A DNA stretch of 64,000 bases from Undaria pinnatifida (lineage: Eukaryota; Sar; Phaeophyceae; Laminariales; Alariaceae). Below are positions 57,401 through 64,000 of the stretch, in pieces (positions within the stretch are counted from its first letter, which is position 1; each line of letters opens with the position of its first letter). A program made the position numbers and the translations under genes. The stretch spans positions 8,484,218-8,548,217 of the forward strand of contig JABAKD010000022.1 in assembly GCA_012845835.1 (NCBI GenBank), in the 5' to 3' direction. The notes under the pieces were generated by a model, which saw only the letters and a program-made list of their open reading frames with translations, was not told the DNA's origin and did no database searches.

Positions 57401-58683
57401 GGGGGAGGATAGGCTTGTGCGACTCCATGCAAGATCGCGCGTGTGACGCCTTGACCTATGCGGATTGTGGGGGCAAGTTCAAGGAGAGTGGGGTGTGTGT
57501 GAGTGATTGTGGCGTGTGATTAATGTGAGGGGGCGCAGGTTTGTGATTTTCGGATGATGCCACCCTAGCCCGTGCAGGTTCCGCACGGGCCACTGCTTAT
57601 TGTGGGAGCCTAGCCGAGGCGGGCAAAGGAGTGTCGTGTGTGATTGTGAGAGTTTTGTGTGTATATGCGAGGCTTTGAACTTGTGTGATAAGATCCCAGG
57701 CTGTACTTATGTTGGACTGACCGCTGCGGAGTGTGTGCTCGCGATTGTAGACAAGAAGTTACATGCGCACAAGAATGAGCCGTGCTAAAGGCGACGGAGG
57801 GAGTCAACCCGGTGTATCCTCACGCCTGCAGCCAAGCGACGTGGCGGGAAAGTGGGTGTTCAATCCTTAATGTTGGGGCTGGCCATCATCGCTAACGTCG
57901 ACGCCCTCCCGTAGCCGCGAGCTGGGCTGTATGAATGAGGGTCTTGATGTGGGTATTTGTATGTGTTTCTGCGAGTGTTTGTGTGTGGCACCATTCGATA
58001 CCACGCGTAGGCCTTTGTTGTGTGTTTCATTGCGTGGATAGAGGTTTTTGCGCGTAGTTTAGTGCGCTTTCCTTGGATGTTGAGCGTGTATGGCGCCATT
58101 TGACACAAGGTATTTGCCACAACGAACGCTGCGGTTTAGCGATACGATACCGAGGGGGAAGAGAAGGAGGAGGAAGTTCACGCGCGGGATACCGCTTGCG
58201 CTCCGAATTCTGTCGCAGAAGAGCGCCTTGTAGTCGTATGACGCTGCGTCTGGGGGGGGTAGCACCATCGCAGCGGAATGGCGGATATCCTTAAAGAGGA
58301 CATCGGACAATGAGTATTGTAAGCAACGCTCGGATGGGTCGGTGGAAATATTGTACCGACAACGGGTATTTTAAAGAAATCGCGTAGGGCTGGGTAGCGA
58401 GCGGTGGCTTTGCTCAATCGAGCGTCCGTGCGTGTGTATGCATAGAGACCTAGACGATATGACTGCGCGCCACCAAAGAGTAGCTACGGTGTCTGGGCGG
58501 CTGCTTTATTTTGGGAAGGAACTCGTTTTTGTTTTTGGCAATGCTCCAAGACAATGCCATGAAGGACCTCTGTTTTCGGTTTGGGAAACAGGCACCTGCG
58601 GGTGAGGGTGGACCGGGCCAGCAGGTCTGGGAATTCCCGGGAGCTCCCGTCAACATCTGTCGTGATGCTATCACTCAATAGCG

Positions 58684-59025
58684 ATGCAGGGGGGAAGCAA
58701 GCGGTCGAGAAAGTCAGCCAAGCTCAGCGAGATTGAGAGGAGGTTGGTCGCAGCGAAGTACTCCGAGGAATCGAGGAACACCAGAACGCTGCCAACCGGG
58801 GATGAAGTTCTCCAACAATGGGCAGTGTGCAGGATCGGCGGGTCGGTTAGGGCGGAGGGGGCGGGACGAATTCAGCTTCTGGAGTGCCCGCTTTGCCCCG
58901 GCTCCCACCCGCGCTGCCAAGGGGTGGTTGGAAATATCAGCGGATATCAGAAGATGGAGGAGAGCATCGAAGGATGTCTTACTAGGACATTAGTTGATCG
59001 CCGGGGGCATTTAGCGGCGCGATAG
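58684..59025 (+). CDS. Doubtful 113-residue open frame
   Basis: A basic start (MQGGSKRSRKSAKLSEIERR) is followed by KYSEESRNTRTL and a cysteine pair CPLCPGSHPRC. The composition is balanced, unlike most chance frames here, but there is no homology I recognise, no flanking splice signal and no similar frame nearby. It may be a small gene, an exon, or chance. Confidence 0.2.
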   Translation: MQGGSKRSRKSAKLSEIERRLVAAKYSEESRNTRTLPTGDEVLQQWAVCRIGGSVRAEGAGRIQLLECPLCPGSHPRCQGVVGNISGYQKMEESIEGCLTRTLVDRRGHLAAR

Positions 59026-59717
59026 GCGAAGAGTATCGTGGCCGTTTGCTGGACGATGCCCGGAACTGCCACCCTTCGACCCGTCGTTCCAGATCGGCAC
59101 CGTCACAGCGTGTGCAGACCACGGTGGGTATGTTAGTCGTCGAATGCCTACTTGGAACCGACGCCCACATGCGTCGGGCTGAGGCGGTGCTACAGCGACG
59201 GAGAATTGGGCAAGAATGAAGGATTGATTGGATGAAAAGCGTGCGCTGTGTTTCCGGGCCGTCACCGGGATGCCCGCTTTGCACCGAGCATGATTATGCG
59301 TCCGGCAGGGGGGGTGTTGCAGCGTGGCAGCGTTAGGAAAGGGAAATACGACGCGTGGCAACTGTGTGCTGATCAGTCTCACGCGGAGGGTCTGTCTGTG
59401 AGCAGGGGGTAAGTTTTGTACGCTGGACAGGAGTATGAAGAATGTCCCCGGTGCGGGAAAGCCTACGGTTTCTGGTAGAAAGTCCAGTAACGCGGAATGG
59501 AGGGACCGACCAGTGTCTGTTGATGCTACCCTTGAAGAAAGAAAGAGTTAATAGCGAAGTGGCCTGTGTGGCTCTCTACCAGCTCGTTGCCCCATTGGCA
59601 CTGCCGTGTCCACCGTGCCCGTTGCCACGCTTGTTCCCTCGTTGGTCATCCGCACGGACTGTTTGCGACTACGACGTGACTACGGTCCCCATACCTCCAG
59701 AACTCCAGACTCCTCCA

Positions 59718-59830
59718 CTAAGAGGCGCTGCACAAACTCAAAGCACCAGGTGAGAGAGAGTCAAAGATAGACGTGAGGGATCTGGCTTCCTTCGGGATCT
59801 GAGGACTGAACCCTGCTGTTGCACTTGCTG
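59718..59830 (+). repeat. Dispersed 110-bp repeat, copy 2
   Basis: Partner of 48198-48305, roughly 80% alike. 59026-60930 holds no other supported feature. Confidence 0.7.
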
Positions 59831-60939
59831 CTTGCTGGAGACGTTCTGGCAGAAGGCGAGACGGGGCCGTTTGTTCAGGTAAGCGATAACGCCTGCCAGC
59901 TAAAAAAGGGCCAACTGCTATAAATAATAAAGCAGCAACGAGAGAGAGGGGATACCATAACATAATCCACAGCCCCAAAGGGGCGTGGAAACACACAGAA
60001 CAAGACAGACAGGCATAGCCTGTGACCATTCACATCACACGCAAGCAACGCTTGTGAAAACAAGATACAAGATGTCCTGATTTGATTATCGGTCTTGTCC
60101 AAGAGGGTAGGATTGACGAATAGGAGGGGATGGAATGGCGACAGAGTGCGCGAGAAACCCGCAGGTCTCAGCTTGAGTTGAGCGAAATAAACAAAGCGCT
60201 CACAACCTGACGATGCGACAAGCTGTGAACCTGGCGTTCTGTGGCCCGTGAATATCGTTCGTCGGTTTGGATTTTCTCCGAGGTTCTCCTCTGAGATCCT
60301 CACTTCTCATCTACTAATCGGCAGCTTAATATTGCCGCATATATCAAGTAGTTGGCAATACACTGCCGTCGCACCTTGTGCTGCTGCTGTGGCCTACTCA
60401 CTGCCGGCGGCTATGATACCGATCCCCTCGGGCCGGTTAGGCTACTGGCTACTGCTAGATAGTCAGATGGCTATCCTCAACACGAACGCTCGATGGACGT
60501 GACATAGTCAAACTTGCTGTATTCAACCATCAAGTTGGAACAATTAAAATTAGGTTGTGTTGTATTCTCGATGCTGTATGTGAAAGGTGTCACGACTTGA
60601 TCTGTTTTAATATCTCGAAATATATGACTCTAGTAATTTTTTCGGTGTATATAGTTGTCTGCACTCTACTTTGTGTGCATCTTTGCGTGTTCGTTGGCGG
60701 CTGTGTCGCAGAATATTTTCATTACTCCTTTGCAGCGTCGCCACACCACCAACACTTCGTTCCTCGCTTACGATGGGCGACCAATCATTCTACAACCGGC
60801 GAATGCAACAGAACGAATAACCTGGCAGCATAGAAGGGATACATACTAGATTTGAATCATGGACGAGCATTCAAACTGCAAGAATATGACACAGAAGTTG
60901 GAACCCGCGCGGGTCTCACTGTTTTTTCGTTCGTTTTTT

Positions 60940-61246
60940 TTTATGCATCATTTTTTCTTTCCAGCTCAACTCGTAAAAGCTTTTACCCTCAGCGAACAGT
61001 CTGGACATGCCGTGGTCACAGGTATCTTCCCTTTCCCCCCCCGGCACGTGCCTTCATTTTTATTCCGCATAGAGTTAATCATTCACACTTTTCATGTTTT
61101 GATGCTCGTCAACTTGCATCGTATTTCACCATCTCGCTCTCTCGCACTTTTGGCCTGCCAAATTGCTAGAAAGAGTCCCTTGAGGGGCTCGAACCTACGA
61201 CCTCGACCTCAATAGTTTCGCGGCCCACTATTGAACCACCGAGGAC
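60940..61246 (-). mobile_element. tRNA-derived SINE, copy 3 (different tRNA head)
   Basis: On the minus strand the head has an A box in TGGTTCAATAGTGGG and a perfect B box GGTTCGAGCCC. The 3' region (CACCTGTGACCACGG-like, ATGTCCAGA, GGAAAG, A tail near 60935) matches copies 1 and 2, while the head and mid-body differ. So a shared 3' end is joined to another tRNA-type head. Confidence 0.75.
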
Positions 61247-61249
61247 GTC

Positions 61250-61757
61250 AGCACTACAATACATTACGTATATACGAGACAGGCATACTCGATACGATAC
61301 TACTCTTTGTGCTAAATTCTACGACGATGTTGTTGACCAAAGGTTTTGCATCCCAAAGGTTACCTGCAATGTCATCTATCATCGTTAGTGTCTGAAGCAC
61401 AATCCTTACGATACGCCACGGCAATATAGCCAGAGGGTGGATGGAAAGTTGACCGCGGGCATGCACTAGAGAAATGCAAGATGTAATACTGACAAAACTC
61501 ACAGCTGAATACCAGGAATAAGTAACATTTCAATGGTCGGTGTGTTGAACAAGAATTAGAAGCAACTACTACTGTTGTACCAGCCTACCACGGTTCTTCC
61601 CCTCCCAAACAGAAAAGACGTGTGGTTCTACTACAAATCAAATCATGCCGTAAAGCTGGTGCGACCCAAGACGATGCAGATATCCTTCTGGCGATCCAGA
61701 GGATGATATGGCGTGGCGAACCCGGAGGTGATGCTCGCCCAATCGTAAATAATGATG
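61250..61757. other. No supported gene
   Basis: No exon, RNA gene or repeat was recognised. Confidence 0.35.
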
Positions 61758-62226
61758 ACGTACAGAGACCCCAGAGTCGATGTCCCGGCAGCCCTAAACA
61801 ACATGTTAACATCCGGCGGCCCCAGATTTGATGTTCAAGTAGCCTAAAACGATCTATGAGGACGCAGCATTTATAAGATGATTTATTTGGGCAACCCCAA
61901 TAGATAGGTTGATTATACTATTGGCCAGACCCGAGAAAAACCTACGGCGACCTCGCGTTGCTGTTGCTGCTGCGGCGACCCCGGTATCTCCCGCTGTCCA
62001 ATGTGCAATTCCGGTGCTCCCACCAGCTTCTGTTTGCATCGATCCCGTGAACTGCTATTTCGGCAATCCCGCGTTTGGACATATGATAAGCAGCGACCAC
62101 AGCGATCGTGCTCAAGATGATGTTCAGCGACCCCGGAAAGGATGTCACGGCAGCCCTGAAACATACGCAAACGTCCAGCGATCCCAGAACGGACGTTTCA
62201 GTAGCCCAAGACCATCGATGAGGACG
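61758..62226. repeat. Imperfect direct repeat with GCGACCCC/CGGCAGCCC phrases
   Basis: Segments 61758-61862 and 62120-62226 share GACCCC.GA...GATGTC.CGGCAGCCCT.AA, then CATCC.GCG..CCCAGA..TGATGTT-like blocks and CGAT..ATGAGGACGC. Related phrases lie between them, so the interval may be an old tandem array. Confidence 0.6.
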
Positions 62227-62229
62227 CCG

Positions 62230-64000
62230 AAATTCCCGTCAATCCCAACAGATTTACAACAATATAACCCGATCCAGACAAGACACTTCGGCGACCGTTC
62301 GTCGCTGTTGATGACGTGGCTTCATATTGCTCGATACCATACGGAAATACTTTCATGTTGTTCGATATGATATATTGATACTTCGATATTTCGATGTATC
62401 AAATTTGTCGATACGATATCCAAAACTACCAATTGTCATGGCAGTGCGTAACTAGTCAGGCTGCTCCACCCGTCAAGTTTCATGGCGGACGGACAAGCCA
62501 CCGCACGTGTATAAAGCACGCGTTTAATCTGTATTAATATGTTCTAAACATGCCACAACGAAAACCGGCATACATCCCAAGGCAGCAGCAGCAGTCTGTT
62601 GCTATTTGAAGCGAACTATGAGGAGGGGTGGAGGCAGGCGGCTAGTAGTTTCGATGGTCGGCGTAAAACGTGTTCCGTTTTTGGCCTTGATTCCTCTTAT
62701 TTCCGTAGATGTTTGTGAATGATGGACGTTACAGTTCATGCTTCATGCTGCCCTTAGTTGGATGAAAAACACAAGGATCTGATAGAGTTTTCGAACGACC
62801 AACGCTAAAGCTCATGCAGCACATTGTCGGATGGCAAACACGAGAAAAAAAAATATTGCAGTTTTAATTACCGAAGACTTTCCAATGTGTGAGATGCCAT
62901 TCATACCCGTCGACGGGACACGCCGCGGGTCTACTACGTCTACAGGTCAAACGTAGGGAGTTGAGTACCATAAAAAAGGACAACACATCATTGTTCCGAG
63001 TGTGCTTGAGGCGCAGTCGCCATTTCCCAAACCTATTACTACTAACTGCACATAGTTCAAACCAAACTACGAGTACACTTACTTGAACGTAATTTCACAG
63101 TTTAACTTCACGCAATAAACTATCCAAGTGTGCTTTCTTGCTTACTTGCCACTGCAACTACGCCGCACTACATTTGCGCTATGAAATCCAGCAGTGAGGA
63201 ATGCCAGATCTCTAGACACTCAAAACCCTGTACCGTACTACATATTCTAGTTGGAGGTACACTACCGCCACAGAACCACACCAGAAACAACAATGACAAG
63301 GACATCGACAACAGTTAACATCAACTGCAACAAACCGTTTCGGATTTTGGCGATTACCCCAAGGGAACCGTGAAGAAAAAGTGCCCCGGGTCGACAAACA
63401 CAAACACGACATACATACAGCAAACGTCGACGAGGCGTATTAAATATTCTGCTACACGCTACATACAGCACAGCATCGTTTAAGCGGGATACCTTTTGTT
63501 GGTTTCTAACCTGTCCCTAGCAATTCCTGAACAACGCGACATTTCGGTGGCTTGTATCCCCTAAGCGTTTACGGAGTTGCCAAACAACAGAGCACGTGAC
63601 AAAAAACATACACACTCAAGAAAGAGCCGCTACACACGAACAACAACTTACGCATAATAAGTTCAGCACATATTTCATGTGTCTTAATCAAGGCCCTTCA
63701 AATTTGTCCAACCTCCAGCTTTGACGCCATCGAGCGAGGCGCGTTGAAAATCGTAGCTGTGACTACCAACCCACCCGCCGAACCACCCACCTACCCACCC
63801 CCCACCACGCTCATTGTCTTGTGTTAGTTCGTTTCTCCCAGGGCTGGGATTCCCTTTCAAGAAAGCAAGGTACGCTTGATATGCCGCCAGCCTATCCACT
63901 CCAACGCCCACCCAACGTACCCACTCACTCCTCTACCCTCTTTGCCGCGTGCTATTCAGTTTCGTCAGGGATCGGCGTCGCTTTCAAGAAAGCAATATAT
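62230..64000. other. No supported gene
   Basis: Contains a GATA/TCGATA-rich run at 62325-62410 and a CCACCCA-rich tract at 63765-63805. The phrases TTTCAAGAAAGCAA near 63856 and 63981, each preceded by GGGAT, mark a repeat that continues past the window. Confidence 0.4.

Noticed and set aside
54780-57788. Several 60-100 residue frames
   Set aside because: No splice sites, no repeats of the same peptide and no family motif; numbers are as expected by chance.

Overview
The window is nuclear DNA of a eukaryote: two multi-exon genes with GT-AG introns sit in a sea of retroelements, tRNA-derived SINEs, microsatellites and diverged tandem repeats. Interstitial TTAGGG repeats, two decayed mitochondrial-type tRNAs inside an intron, a chromodomain Ty3/gypsy integrase and long repeat-filled introns fit a stramenopile, most likely a brown alga. 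That assignment is inference; no marker gene settles it. No rRNA operon, CRISPR array or bacterial operon structure is present.

Layout. 948-5166 (+): the 3' part of a gene whose five visible exons, all joined in phase 0, spell a complete PDZ domain followed by a PH-like domain. Its introns hold a SINE, a CTG tract at a splice acceptor and a mitochondrial-like insert with two tRNA relics. 5170-6730: degenerate tandem repeats. 6731-16100: largely non-coding, with microsatellites, a 0.2-kb duplication and SINE relics. 16120-17570 and 18150-18425: two diverged satellites. 19867-21017 (-): the last four visible exons of a second, unrecognised gene. 23201-23225: telomere-type repeats. 24260-29600: a family of dispersed elements sharing a head that could fold as RNA.

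29750-53012 is a nested retrotransposon cluster. Its centre is a 13.9-kb Ty3/gypsy element (31254-45127, minus strand) with LTRs roughly 98% alike, a 4-bp target duplication ATAG, a primer-binding site, a long 83-bp tandem array in the leader, a decayed gag with a CCHC knuckle, and a chromodomain integrase with an added Tudor-like C-terminal module. It shows no recognisable reverse transcriptase. It landed inside the LTR of a much smaller TRIM-like element (family B), and removing it restores that LTR exactly. Around it lie a 1-kb TRIM derived from the same family (29757-30782), an older 4.3-kb deletion derivative (48707-53012), an inverted-LTR unit (47547-48187) and a tandem TRIM-B array (46221-47172) that itself carries a 290-bp insertion. 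53013-64000 is mostly non-coding with short duplications and one more full SINE.

The two host genes have no visible link to each other. The transposable elements appear to share one primer site (TGGCGTCGTC), best explained by a serine-type tRNA primer, which suggests that the RT-less elements were moved by enzymes supplied in trans.
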